Positions 1 through 8,730 of a DNA stretch of 35,824 nt are shown piece by piece. A model generated the notes under the pieces. That model worked only from the letters and a program-made list of their open reading frames with translations. It did no database searches and was not told the DNA's origin. This stretch comes from an uncultured Porphyromonadaceae bacterium. GTDB lineage: Bacteria; Bacteroidota; Bacteroidia; Bacteroidales; Muribaculaceae. How positions within the stretch are numbered: position 1 is the first letter of the stretch; every line of letters starts with the position of its first letter. Where the stretch lies: positions 1 to 35,824 of the forward strand of contig CAMWQB010000015.1 in the NCBI GenBank assembly GCA_947176295.1, in the 5' to 3' direction. The position numbers were made by a program, and so were the translations under genes.

Positions 1-3000
1 GAGCTGCGGGGCTTATTGCAGGTTTGGCCGGAGCCGTGGGCGCCGGAGCGGGGGGAGCTGTAGCGGGGGTGGCCGGAGCGACAGGAGCATCTGCCGGAGC
101 TGCCTGAGGAGCCGCGGCTGCTGCGGGCTCGGGATCGTCTTCGGAGGCGCCCTCCGCGGATTCAGCGGCTTCTGTCGGGGCGACGGCCGAAGCCTCCTCT
201 GCCTTGATTTCAGCCTTTATCTCCTTGGTGGCCTTGTCGGCTTCCTCGAGCGTCTCGATGGCCTGAGGCTGCAGCAGGTCGGCCTGAGTGTCGATGTAAT
301 TCTGCTCCTGGAGATACTTGAAATATTCGTCGAAGGAGCTTCCGTTGTCGAGCAGGGTCTGGAAATTCGCCTCGCTGATGGCTATGGGGCGCACACCCGC
401 CGGCAGACGGAAGTCCGGAGCCGAAGCCATGACCCTGCGGTAGTGGTTCAGCTCGGCCATATTGTCGAAACCCTTGACGAGAATCATGCCGAGGCGCCCG
501 AAGTTCATCGGCTCAAGGTCGAAATCCTTTACCACGAAGGCCCGGAAATTATGGCGGGCAATCTCGTAGAGCAGCTCGTTGGAGGATACGTCGCCCGTGT
601 CGAAGGTGAATATCAGTAGCTGCCGCGTGTCGGGATTCAGGTCGAATTCCAGTGGCCCGGCATCGCCCGAGGCCATGATGGAGTCGTTGGTGAGGCGTGT
701 GTCCCACACCATCCCGCGCAGGTTGCCCGACGAGGGCGTCTGCAGCTGGCGTCCCTGAGCCATGCCCTTGAGCCATGCCGAGGCAATAGGGGTGATGTCC
801 GTGTCGGGATAGCGTTCGAGGAGCTCGCGCAGCTGGGCGTTGAATTTCTCCGGCTCGCGGTCCGTAACATAGGCAAGAGCGTTGAGAAACATGAATTTGG
901 GCACAATCTTGCTCATCGGATACGTGTCCATCATCTCATCATAGCCGCGGTGAACGCCCTCGTTGTCGTTGGCCAGATAAGCCTCGTAGGTCTTGTCGTA
1001 GAGCGCCTGCTGGCGGGCGTCCATCGTCTTGAGTTTCTCCAGATATTCTGGGTCGCGCATGGCCATTCCGTACTTCGAATCGGCGAAATCTTCGATTATC
1101 AGTTTCCGGTAAGCCTCGGCCTCCTGTGTCCGTCCCTGGCGCATAAACATCAGATACAGATTGTAGTACGTGTCAAGGCGATAGATGTTGTCCGGATAAT
1201 CCTTGAGCAGACGGTCGAATTCGTGCTGCGAGGCTCCGAAGTCCTCGAGCTTGTCCTTGAGAATCACGCCCATATTGTAGAGCCCTTCCTGAATCACCTC
1301 GTGTGCCGTCTGCTTCTCCTCGTCCTTGAAGGGAATCTGGGCCAGGTAGTATTCCGGATTGTGGGGGTCGGCCGCGCGAGCCAGCTCCTCGGGGCTCTGT
1401 TGAGCCTCTTCCGTCTCTTCCGCCGCGCTTTCCTCGCCCGCGCTTTCGCCCTGCTCGCCCTCGTCGGTGGGAGCGTCGAAGTCCTGGGTATTGAAGCTGG
1501 CCTTGTTGCGGCGGCGCCAGTTGTCTTCGAGTTTTCGCGAGCCCCAGCGTTTCTGGAACTCGGTCTTGCCCGCATTTTTCGTGGCCGTGTTGTAGAAATA
1601 CCACGAATTGTCGGAGTTGATCGTGAAGCTGTTCGTGTTGTCCTGAAGCTGGTTGCCGAACTGTTCGGAATTGGCCTCGTATTCCAGGCGCCGCGCCTCG
1701 TCGGCTTCTTCCTTCTCGCGCTTCACCAGGTCGGCTATCATCCCGTCGATTACCTTCAGCAGCTCATCCTCCGGCAGCGAGGCAAGGTGCAGGAGCGAAT
1801 CCTGCAGATTCACGTTCTGCGAGTACACGGCCAGTTCGTCCAGCACGTCGCTGCGGCGCTTCAGCGTGGCATAGTCCGGGAAGCTTTCGGGCAGCTGCGG
1901 CACGGCCTCCGAGTAGGAGGGCTGGGCCTTCTCGTAGTTGCCCTGCTCGAAATAGAGGCGCCCCAGCGTCAGCTGGTTCATGGCCTTGTCGATGCCGTTG
2001 CGCGTGCTTTTGCTGTTTGCCAGCTCATAGTTCTCGATTGCGTGGGCCGTGTCGCCGCGGCTCAGGTAGAGGTTGCCTATGGCATAGTAGATTTGGTCGA
2101 GGTAGTCCTTGTTGCGGTCGTAGCGCGTCATGCGGTTCAGCGCCGCCACTTCGTTCTCGATGTCCTTGCCTTCGAAGACTTCGCTCTGCTTGATACGGGC
2201 GTTGAACTTCGTGCGATATGAGGCCGAAGTGCTGCTCCCGGCCTTCTTGAAGGCTTCGTAGGCCTCGGCCTTATGGCCTTCGCGGGCAAGGGTTTGACCT
2301 AAGAGGAATGTGAGGCGCGTTTTTTGGGCGCCCTTCGATTTCGAGGCCGCTTCACGGAGATAGGGCAGCGCCTCGGCATATTGCTCCTTCCGCAGCAGAT
2401 AGTCGGCCATGGCCGTGTTGTAGAGCAGACGGAGATTGTTGTCGGTGAGCTCATCGGGCTTGATGCGGTTCAGAATCATTTCCGCCTCGAAAAGCCATCC
2501 CATCCCCAGGTAGCTCATGGCCTGCATGAGCTGTGCCTCCGTAACCGTAGCCGGAAGCCACCCGAAGTGGCGCGAGATGTAGAAAAAGGTCGAGGCCGCC
2601 CCGGCGAAGTCGCCGTTGTAGTACTGGCTCCGGCCCATCATCATCCATGCGTTGTGCAGGAAGGGGTTATACTCGTCGCGCTTCATCCACGCCTTGTAGG
2701 CCGGGTCCGAGGCCTTCCCCGACTTTTTCGCCGGCTTCTTCTTTATGCTCCGCAGCTGGATGGCTTTCTGCGCCTTTTCGATCGAGCGGTCGAAGTTGCC
2801 GCTCGGCTGGGGCGACGTAGGCTCGGCCTTGGCCTCGACCGGGTGGAGATATAGCTGGCGCGAATAGTCGTCCTCATACTTGTCTTCCATTTCGGCAAGC
2901 GTCTCCTTGAAGTGCTTGTCGCCGTTGTAGTAGATGTTGTAGCGGGTGATGAACGCCTGGTAGTTGCGCGTGGCGGCCGTGTTCTTGCGGGTGGAACAGC

Positions 3001-3115
3001 CCCCGATGGCCAGGCACACACACAGCAACGCGGCCGCCCGCAATGCCAATGCGGACAGCCCGCGCAGACGGGCCCGCTCTCGGCGCAGGCCCGGTATGTG
3101 CCCGGGTGTATTCAT
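1..3115 (-). CDS. porW: PorW/SprE-type TPR lipoprotein (C-terminus outside window)
   Basis: This is a large periplasmic TPR lipoprotein of the PorW/SprE family, which in gliding or protease-secreting Bacteroidetes is needed for type IX secretion. The start is the ATG at 3115-3113, and the frame stays open for 1038 codons to the window edge, so the stop is missing. The N-terminus has an arginine-rich n-region, a hydrophobic stretch and the lipobox IGGC followed by STRKNT. Family-typical segments follow: ITRYNIYYNGDKHFKE, NFDRSIEKAQKAIQLRSIKK and NPFLHNAWMMMGRSQYYNG. The middle consists of helical TPR-like repeats. The last ~60 visible residues are a low-complexity Glu/Ala/Pro tail. The gene lies 34 bp behind the HD phosphodiesterase and is probably co-transcribed with it. 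Homologues also occur in gut Bacteroidales that lack a full type IX system, so the family call is firm but secretion activity is inference. Confidence 0.8.
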   Translation of the reverse strand, partial: MNTPGHIPGLRRERARLRGLSALALRAAALLCVCLAIGGCSTRKNTAATRNYQAFITRYNIYYNGDKHFKETLAEMEDKYEDDYSRQLYLHPVEAKAEPTSPQPSGNFDRSIEKAQKAIQLRSIKKKPAKKSGKASDPAYKAWMKRDEYNPFLHNAWMMMGRSQYYNGDFAGAASTFFYISRHFGWLPATVTEAQLMQAMSYLGMGWLFEAEMILNRIKPDELTDNNLRLLYNTAMADYLLRKEQYAEALPYLREAASKSKGAQKTRLTFLLGQTLAREGHKAEAYEAFKKAGSSTSASYRTKFNARIKQSEVFEGKDIENEVAALNRMTRYDRNKDYLDQIYYAIGNLYLSRGDTAHAIENYELANSKSTRNGIDKAMNQLTLGRLYFEQGNYEKAQPSYSEAVPQLPESFPDYATLKRRSDVLDELAVYSQNVNLQDSLLHLASLPEDELLKVIDGMIADLVKREKEEADEARRLEYEANSEQFGNQLQDNTNSFTINSDNSWYFYNTATKNAGKTEFQKRWGSRKLEDNWRRRNKASFNTQDFDAPTDEGEQGESAGEESAAEETEEAQQSPEELARAADPHNPEYYLAQIPFKDEEKQTAHEVIQEGLYNMGVILKDKLEDFGASQHEFDRLLKDYPDNIYRLDTYYNLYLMFMRQGRTQEAEAYRKLIIEDFADSKYGMAMRDPEYLEKLKTMDARQQALYDKTYEAYLANDNEGVHRGYDEMMDTYPMSKIVPKFMFLNALAYVTDREPEKFNAQLRELLERYPDTDITPIASAWLKGMAQGRQLQTPSSGNLRGMVWDTRLTNDSIMASGDAGPLEFDLNPDTRQLLIFTFDTGDVSSNELLYEIARHNFRAFVVKDFDLEPMNFGRLGMILVKGFDNMAELNHYRRVMASAPDFRLPAGVRPIAISEANFQTLLDNGSSFDEYFKYLQEQNYIDTQADLLQPQAIETLEEADKATKEIKAEIKAEEASAVAPTEAAESAEGASEDDPEPAAAAAPQAAPADAPVAPATPATAPPAPAPTAPAKPAISPAA

Positions 3116-3149
3116 AGATTCCTTCTTTCTAAACGTGTACGGCGCGCTT

Positions 3150-5198
3150 TTATTGTGCCTTGGAGCCATCGGAGGCGGGGGTTCCCGCAGGCTTCGGAGC
3201 CCCGGGATAGGCCACGCGGGAGTGGTAGATGGTCATGAGCCGCTTCACAAACGCCTTCTTGATGATGTCGATGTCGCGGAAGGCTATGGGGCTCTGGTTG
3301 TGCAGCCCGTCGGCTATCTGCCCGTCGATTATCTTGTTCACCAGGGCCGAGATTGCTTCCGGAGAATGGTCGGAAAGCGAGCGCGAGGCAGCCTCGACGC
3401 TATCGGCCATCATCAGCAGCGAGGTCTCCACACTCCGGGGGTTGGGGCCCGGATAGGTGTAAGGCGCCGGGTCGACGCTGGTCCCTTCAGGTGCGGCCTT
3501 GCAGGCGTTGTAGTAGAAATATTTGGCCATGCCCGCGCCGTGGTGTTCGCGGATGAAGTCGCGTATCATCCCCGGAAGTCCTTCTTTTTCCGCAAGCTTC
3601 AAGCCGTCGGTTACGTGCTTCACGATTATCGAGGCCGAGCGCTCGGGAGGCAGCGCGTCGTGAGGGTTCACCCCGTGCTGGTTCTCGGTGAAGAACGCCG
3701 GATTCGAGAGCTTGCCTATGTCGTGGTAGAGCGCCCCGGCGCGGATAAGCTGCACGTTCGCGCCGATGCGCTGAGCCGCGTCAGATGCGAGGTTGCTCAC
3801 GGCTATCGAGTGCTGGAACGTGCCCGGGCATTCATCGCTAAGCTTCATCAGTAGCGGCGTATTGATGTCGGCAAGCTCCACGAGCGTTACGGTCGACACA
3901 AAGCCGAAGATTCGCTCGACGGCAAACATCAGGATGTAGCTCATAGACGTAAGCGCCGCATTTATAGCGAGAAACACTATCATCCTAATCGAGATGCCGT
4001 CCACCGCGCCGTTCATCAGTAGCTCCAGCGATACGTATGCCCCGATGTAAGCCACAACAACCGTGAGCGACGTCCGCAGGAGTTGGGCTCTGCGGCTCAG
4101 CTCCCTCAGGGAATAGACTGCCGCACCCGTGGCGCAGAACTGAAGGAAGATAAACTCGAGCGCAAAGGTCGTGATGCCCGCGCATATCATCGTGCACACA
4201 AAGGAAGTCATGATAGCCGAGCGCCCGTCGAAGAACACGAGCGTCATCAGAGGCACGATCATCAGTGGCGCAATGTAGATGCCTCCTTGCACAAAGCTGT
4301 TCAGCCCCGTGGCCAGCAGGAAGAAGAGCACCGGCAGGAGAAGCATGAAGATCATCGCCTGGCGGCTCTTGAAAATCTTCGGAACAAAGAAGTAGAAGTA
4401 GCTCAGGAGGCTCGCCAGCAGCAGCGACACATACAGAAACTGCCCTAAGAGCAGCAGCAGGTCGTTCGTCCCCGAGCTCGTGTTCCGTTCGGCGAGCATC
4501 GTCTCGTAGGTGCGCAGGTTGGTGAAGTCCTGCGGTGTTACGATAGCCCCCTTGTCGATTATCGACTGGCCCTGCAGAATCAGTCCACGGTCGGCCGTAA
4601 GCGTCAGATAGTCATATTCGTAGTGGCGCTTCGACTCCGTTTCGTTCAGAGTGAAGTTCGGTTCCAGAATCTCCGGCAGATTGATGCTCGAGAAGTAGTG
4701 GTGCAGCTCAGGGTCTTTCTTGAACTGGCTGTCGAGCGCGGTGTATATCTCGCGCGGCGAGAGAAACTGGCTCGTCGACATCTCGCTCAGGATGTTTTTT
4801 TCCAGGATGCGCACCTTCGGCAGCTTTCCCTCGGCAATCTGTTCGCGCGTCTCGCTGTCCACCACGCCCTCGGCATATAGGCGCCGCAGTGCTGCGCCCA
4901 CGCGCGAGGCATAGTTGTTGCCCGGCGAGGCCGGCAGGCTTCGCACAATCGAGTCGGTCTTCAGCTGATTCAGCTCGTAGATAGGCACGAAATGAGCGTC
5001 GAGAGTGTCGCGGGCTCGTTGCAGCGTCAGCGAATCGGGATGCACAGGGATATCGAACGGAGCGATAAGCTGGGCGTAATTCCACGGGCGCCCCTCCTCG
5101 TAGTTGTAGCGGCTTGTTTCGGGGTGGGGGTAGAACCACACGATGGCCACGGCCGCGATGGTCGCAATAATAATATTTGTAGTCAGAGATTTCTGCAT
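3150..5198 (-). CDS. 7TM-HD domain phosphodiesterase, PgpH-like
   Basis: This 682-residue membrane protein has the architecture of PgpH, the c-di-AMP phosphodiesterase. An N-terminal membrane anchor (about 7-23) is followed by an extracytoplasmic region (about 25-245), a cluster of hydrophobic helices (about 247-430) and a cytoplasmic HD domain. In the HD domain I see the first metal-ligand histidine in FQHSIAVSNLA (H463), the YHDIGK motif (H492, D493), PERSASIIVKHV and IREHHG. By family knowledge it would hydrolyse c-di-AMP to pApA, with the outer domain as a sensor. It is first in an operon with the PorW-like gene and has a well-formed promoter about 45 bp upstream. Next upstream, beyond an inserted repeat element, lies the ppGpp enzyme gene, so two nucleotide second-messenger genes are neighbours. 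The substrate is inferred from architecture alone. Confidence 0.85.
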   Translation of the reverse strand: MQKSLTTNIIIATIAAVAIVWFYPHPETSRYNYEEGRPWNYAQLIAPFDIPVHPDSLTLQRARDTLDAHFVPIYELNQLKTDSIVRSLPASPGNNYASRVGAALRRLYAEGVVDSETREQIAEGKLPKVRILEKNILSEMSTSQFLSPREIYTALDSQFKKDPELHHYFSSINLPEILEPNFTLNETESKRHYEYDYLTLTADRGLILQGQSIIDKGAIVTPQDFTNLRTYETMLAERNTSSGTNDLLLLLGQFLYVSLLLASLLSYFYFFVPKIFKSRQAMIFMLLLPVLFFLLATGLNSFVQGGIYIAPLMIVPLMTLVFFDGRSAIMTSFVCTMICAGITTFALEFIFLQFCATGAAVYSLRELSRRAQLLRTSLTVVVAYIGAYVSLELLMNGAVDGISIRMIVFLAINAALTSMSYILMFAVERIFGFVSTVTLVELADINTPLLMKLSDECPGTFQHSIAVSNLASDAAQRIGANVQLIRAGALYHDIGKLSNPAFFTENQHGVNPHDALPPERSASIIVKHVTDGLKLAEKEGLPGMIRDFIREHHGAGMAKYFYYNACKAAPEGTSVDPAPYTYPGPNPRSVETSLLMMADSVEAASRSLSDHSPEAISALVNKIIDGQIADGLHNQSPIAFRDIDIIKKAFVKRLMTIYHSRVAYPGAPKPAGTPASDGSKAQ

Positions 5199-5239
5199 GG
5201 GAAAAAGAGCTTTATCCGGCTTCTGGGAGAGCCGTTCCG

Positions 5240-5270
5240 CAAATTTAATCAGAAATCACCGAAGCACAAA
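5240..5270 (-). promoter_or_regulatory. Bacteroidetes promoter for the HD phosphodiesterase operon
   Basis: Read on the minus strand, TTTG (5270-5267) and TAAATTTG (5247-5240) are 19 nt apart. They fit the Bacteroides -33/-7 consensus TTTG-N19-TANNTTTG. The start codon is at 5198, giving a short leader. Confidence 0.65.
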
Positions 5271-5293
5271 ATAAACTACCAAAAAACAACTAA

Positions 5294-5326
5294 GACCCTG
5301 TTCCCCAATATTTGTTAAGGCAGGGG
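5294..5326 (+). repeat. Left terminal inverted repeat
   Basis: This is the 33-bp left end. It is preceded by TAA at 5291-5293 and its reverse complement is found without mismatch at 5614-5646. Confidence 0.8.
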
Positions 5327-5613
5327 CGGTCAAGCCTTATGCAGATGTGTTCGCGCAGTGAGGGAGCAATGCGGTTGCATCGAGACCGAAACAAGCGGAC
5401 GCAGATGCACACCGATTGGCCGAGGCGATGGTAACTTATGCCCCGGACGGCTGAGGATACTAATATTTGTGATGAATTGGAACAGGAGATGAATTACACA
5501 AAGCGCATTACCTTTCCATCGCACCTCTCCGGCGCTTTTTGCCTTGTTCTTCAGTCACGTAGCTACGGCTACGCTCCTTCATCACAAGATAAAAATCACT
5601 CAGAGATATGCGA

Positions 5614-5646
5614 CCCCTGCCTTAACAAATATTGGGGAACAGGGTC
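5614..5646 (-). repeat. Right terminal inverted repeat
   Basis: This is the 33-bp right end, a perfect reverse complement of 5294-5326, followed by TAA at 5647-5649. Its last base supplies the G of the TAG stop codon of the ppGpp synthetase/hydrolase. Confidence 0.8.
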
Positions 5647-7958
5647 TAATGGCTGATGCGGGCGGCGGCGTTGACGCCTTCGATTTCCCGGGCTTTCTCG
5701 CAGAGCGCCGAGATGACCGATGCATCGCTCACACGGACCCACAGGTCGCAGTGGAACACTTCCGCCGACGCCTCGATCTCGAGCTTGCGGATGTCGATTC
5801 CCAGATGCGTGGAAATGAGCGAGATCAGCTCTTGGAGGATGCCGTGGCGATCGATGCCCTCGATGCGGATGTGGGCCAGGAAGCGCTCGCTCACGCTCTC
5901 CCAGGTCGTGGCCACGATGCGCGAGCCGAAACCGGCCTTAAGCACTTGAGCCCGAGGGCAGTCCAGCGAGTGGATCTCCACCTCGCCCGAATCGTTGATG
6001 AAGCCCATCACGTCGTCGCCGGGCACCACGTTGCAGCAGTCCGACAGCTTGAAGTTGGCCCCCTCGGCCGTCATTCGCAGAGGGTAGATTTCCTTAGGAT
6101 TGATTTTCGGACGTTCGGCCGGGGCGGCTGAAGCCTGCCCTTCGTCGGAGGCCAGCGTGCCCGGCACCATCTTTTTGCCAATAGCCTTGATTTTGGAAAG
6201 GAAGCCCTTGCTTCCCTCTTTGCGTTTGCCCGCCTCGGCATCGGCTGCCGCCGCTTTCTTCAGTGGCCCGACGAGGAAATCGCCGAGGATGGCTTCGCGA
6301 GCCCCGAGCTGATAGCACAGTTCGTCGCGGTTGGGCACATGCAGCGTGCCCAAAAGCTTGGTTATTACTGCATTGTTGTCCGGAATCTCGTGGTCTATAA
6401 GCCAGTGTTCGAGGATTTCGCGGCCCTGGTCGACAAGCGGCTGGCGAACACGCCGCAAGGCTTGGCGCAGACGGGTACGAGCCTTGGCCGTTACGAGAAA
6501 TTCCTCCCACTCGGGCTGCGGAAGCTGGGTTTTGGAGGTGAGCACCTCGGCTTGATCGCCGGAGGCAAGCACGTGGTTGAGCGGCACGAGTTTATGGTTC
6601 ACCTTGCCCGCGATGGCATGGATGCCCAGGTCGGTGTGGAGGGCGAAGGCCAGGTCGAGCACCGTGGCGCCCGAAGGCAGGGTGAGGAGTTCGCCCGCAG
6701 GGGTGAATACCACTATCTCTGATGAGAATAGATTGAGTTTCAGTGTGTTTAGGAAGTCGATGGCGCCCGGCTCGGGATTATCGAGAATGTCCTTGATGGT
6801 CTTGAGCCATGCGTTCAGTTCGCTTTCCTCATCGCCCTCGCCTATTTTGTAGCGCCAGTGCGCGGCAAAGCCCTTTTCGGCTATCTCGTCCATGCGCCGC
6901 GAGCGGATCTGCACCTCCACCCAGTTGCCGTCCGGACCCATCACCGTGAGGTGGAGCGCCTGATAGCCGTTGGCCTTCGGCACGGCAATCCAGTCGCGCG
7001 TGCGGTCGGGGTGGAGCTTGTAGAGGTCGGTGATGGCGGAATAGATATTCCAGCAGATGGTCTTCTCCTTTGCCGGGTCGTCGCAGTCGAAGACTATGCG
7101 CATGGCATAGAGGTCGTACACCTCCTCGAAAGGCAGGTGCTTGTTCACCATCTTATTGTATATCGAATACACGCTCTTCAGCCGCGCCTTGGCCTCATAG
7201 CGGAGCCCCATCTCGTCGAGTTTTTCAAGTATAGGCGTGGCGAAATCGGTGTAGACGGCCGTGCGCCGGGCTTCGCTTTCGCGGATTTTCGATGCTATCT
7301 CCTCGTAGATTTCAGGGTGTTCGTGCTTGAAGCTGAGGTCTTCGAGCTCTGTCTTGATGGCGAAGAGCCCCAGGCGGTAGGCCAGCGGAGCGTAGATGTA
7401 GAGCGTCTCGCCGGCAATCTTGTAGCGCTTGTTCGGAGCCATGGAGCCGAGGGTGCGCATGTTGTGCAGGCGGTCAGCCATCTTGATGAGCACCACCCGG
7501 ATGTCTTCGCTCATCGTCAGCAGAAGCTTGCGGAAATTCTCGGCCTGCACCGAGGCCTTGTCGCCGAAGATGCCTCCCGAGATTTTCGTGAGCCCTTCCA
7601 CGAGCTGCGCTATTTTGGGCCCGAAGTGCTGCTCGATGTCCTCCGTCGTGTAGTCCGTGTCCTCCACCACATCGTGGAGCAGGGCCGCACAGATGCTCGT
7701 CGACCCCAGGCCTATTTCCTGCGAGGCTATCTTAGCCACGGCTATAGGATGCAGGATATAAGGCTCGCCCGAGCGGCGGCGCACACCTTTGTGCGCCTCT
7801 TTTGCAAAGCGATATGCACGCTCGATTATCTCCACCTTCTTGCGGTGGTTGCTCTTCAGATAGCCATCCAGGAGGTCCTGGAAGGCAGCCTCGATCATGC
7901 GGTCCTCCTCTTCGGGAGTCATCTTGGAAACGGGTGTGGGAGTTACGTCGGAAGCCAT
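5646..7958 (-). CDS. rsh: Bifunctional (p)ppGpp synthetase/hydrolase (RelA/SpoT family)
   Basis: This is a 770-residue Rel/Spo homologue that makes and breaks the stringent-response alarmone (p)ppGpp in the cytoplasm. An intact hydrolase HD domain is visible (LLHDVVEDT, H95-D96; IKMADRLHNMRTL near 159-170). The synthetase domain (about 255-370) contains YAMRIVFD, KANGYQALHLTV and AEKGFAAHWRYK. A TGS domain (about 415-475) follows, then a Lys/Ala-rich linker near 590-630 and a C-terminal ACT domain (about 690-768). Both catalytic halves look functional. The start ATG is at 7958-7956 with a good promoter upstream. The stop codon TAG straddles the insertion point of the repeat element: two bases come from the TAA duplication and one from the element. 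Confidence 0.93.
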   Translation of the reverse strand: MASDVTPTPVSKMTPEEEDRMIEAAFQDLLDGYLKSNHRKKVEIIERAYRFAKEAHKGVRRRSGEPYILHPIAVAKIASQEIGLGSTSICAALLHDVVEDTDYTTEDIEQHFGPKIAQLVEGLTKISGGIFGDKASVQAENFRKLLLTMSEDIRVVLIKMADRLHNMRTLGSMAPNKRYKIAGETLYIYAPLAYRLGLFAIKTELEDLSFKHEHPEIYEEIASKIRESEARRTAVYTDFATPILEKLDEMGLRYEAKARLKSVYSIYNKMVNKHLPFEEVYDLYAMRIVFDCDDPAKEKTICWNIYSAITDLYKLHPDRTRDWIAVPKANGYQALHLTVMGPDGNWVEVQIRSRRMDEIAEKGFAAHWRYKIGEGDEESELNAWLKTIKDILDNPEPGAIDFLNTLKLNLFSSEIVVFTPAGELLTLPSGATVLDLAFALHTDLGIHAIAGKVNHKLVPLNHVLASGDQAEVLTSKTQLPQPEWEEFLVTAKARTRLRQALRRVRQPLVDQGREILEHWLIDHEIPDNNAVITKLLGTLHVPNRDELCYQLGAREAILGDFLVGPLKKAAAADAEAGKRKEGSKGFLSKIKAIGKKMVPGTLASDEGQASAAPAERPKINPKEIYPLRMTAEGANFKLSDCCNVVPGDDVMGFINDSGEVEIHSLDCPRAQVLKAGFGSRIVATTWESVSERFLAHIRIEGIDRHGILQELISLISTHLGIDIRKLEIEASAEVFHCDLWVRVSDASVISALCEKAREIEGVNAAARISH

Positions 7959-7995
7959 GGCCTATAGGAAATAATGCTACTTATCCAATAAAGTG

Positions 7996-8027
7996 CAAAA
8001 ATATGAAAAATCTGTCGCGAAGCCAAA
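7996..8027 (-). promoter_or_regulatory. Promoter for the ppGpp synthetase/hydrolase
   Basis: On the minus strand, TTTG (8027-8024) and TATTTTTG (8003-7996) are separated by 20 nt, matching the Bacteroidetes -33/-7 pattern. The start codon is at 7958. Confidence 0.65.
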
Positions 8028-8036
8028 AAAAAAGAG

Positions 8037-8044
8037 TAATTTTG
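8037..8044 (+). promoter_or_regulatory. -7 box for the HAD phosphatase-ribF operon
   Basis: TAATTTTG fits TANNTTTG and lies 47 nt before the start at 8092. No clear -33 box is seen. It is divergent from the ppGpp gene promoter. The leader contains a GGCCC/GGGCC hairpin (8058-8074) of unknown significance. Confidence 0.5.
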
Positions 8045-8091
8045 TCCTCAATCACGGGGCCCACCCTGCGGGCCGGTATTTTATTCAGAAT

Positions 8092-8730
8092 ATGGCTATC
8101 CGTAATCTTCTTTTCGACCTTGGCGGTGTGGTTGTCGACATCCGCCGGCGCAATTGCGTCGAGGCCTTCGAGCGCCTCGGCCTCCCGGACGCCGACGCTC
8201 ACTTCGGCGAATATGCCCAGACCGGGATTTTCATGGCTCTCGAAGACGGCTCCGCCTCCGTCGATGAGTTCCATGCCGCTCTGCGGCAGGAGTTCCCCAA
8301 TCCCGAGGACATATCCGATGCACAAATCGACGATGCTTTCCAGAAATTTATCATAGGCATTCCCGAGGAGCGCCTCCGGGCTCTCGTGGAGCTGCGCAAG
8401 CGCTATCGCATCTACTTGCTCAGCAACACAAACCCCATAATGTGGGACGGCGTTCTCGCGCGCGAGTTCGACAAGCTGCCCCCGCGCCGCCGCGCCGACT
8501 ATTTCGATGGGATGGTTACGTCCTTCGAGGCCTGCGCAGCAAAGCCCGATGCCGCGATTTTCCGATATGCCGAACGGGAGCTCGGCATTCGTCCCGAGGA
8601 AACTCTCTTTTTCGACGACTCGCAGGCAAACGTCGACGCCGCCCGCGCTCTCGGCTTCCATGCCGAGCTCGTTCCGCCGGGAACGGAGTTCACCGACGTG
8701 CTCAAATCCTTCGAGGCAGCCCGGAAGTGA
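8092..8730 (+). CDS. HAD-family hydrolase (YihX-like phosphatase)
   Basis: This 212-residue cytoplasmic HAD-superfamily protein carries all four motifs: the nucleophile motif FDLGGVVVD (D9), LLSNTN, the lysine of AAKPDAAIF and the acidic LFFDDSQANV. The order and the DLGG variant resemble the YihX/HAD-IA group, which dephosphorylates small sugar phosphates such as glucose-1-phosphate. The actual substrate cannot be read from sequence. I chose the ATG at 8092 (MAIRNLLFDLGG) because the nucleophile motif sits nine residues in, as in the family. An earlier in-frame start near 7993 would begin upstream of the -7 box. The stop overlaps the ribF start by one base (TGATG), which suggests translational coupling. 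Confidence 0.85.
   Translation: MAIRNLLFDLGGVVVDIRRRNCVEAFERLGLPDADAHFGEYAQTGIFMALEDGSASVDEFHAALRQEFPNPEDISDAQIDDAFQKFIIGIPEERLRALVELRKRYRIYLLSNTNPIMWDGVLAREFDKLPPRRRADYFDGMVTSFEACAAKPDAAIFRYAERELGIRPEETLFFDDSQANVDAARALGFHAELVPPGTEFTDVLKSFEAARK

Larger units (their letters stand above)
5294..5646. mobile_element. MITE-like element with 33-bp perfect terminal inverted repeats
   Basis: Positions 5294-5326 and 5614-5646 are perfect inverted copies of a 33-bp sequence beginning GACCCTGTTCCCCAATATTT. The trinucleotide TAA directly flanks both sides (5291-5293 and 5647-5649), as a 3-bp target duplication would. The 353-bp element encodes no transposase. Its longest frame (5330-5524, minus, 64 codons) shows no recognisable domain and is probably not a gene. 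An internal 6-bp hairpin lies at 5558-5573 (CGTAGC, loop TACG, GCTACG). Removing the element plus one TAA restores a continuous junction in which the upstream ppGpp gene still ends in TAG. It fills nearly all of the 447-bp gap between the ppGpp and HD phosphodiesterase genes. Mobilisation in trans is inferred. A 3-bp TAA duplication suits some IS5-type groups, but I cannot assign a family. Confidence 0.7.

Noticed and set aside
950-2221. Long plus-strand frame (423 codons) opposite the TPR lipoprotein gene
   Set aside because: It is an antisense shadow. The minus-strand frame shows clear PorW/SprE features, and the plus frame has no domain and a repetitive Val/Leu/Arg composition.
5330-5524. 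64-codon frame inside the inverted-repeat element
   Set aside because: No domain, signal or start context is visible, and it is too short to be a transposase. It is treated as non-coding.
5600-5650. CRISPR-like or attachment-site reading of the inverted ends
   Set aside because: Only two copies occur, in opposite orientation with a 3-bp flank duplication, and there is no integrase or array. A transposon-type element explains it better.
6858-7967. Plus-strand frame of 369 codons opposite the ppGpp gene
   Set aside because: It is an antisense shadow of a strongly conserved enzyme gene, with no recognisable protein features.
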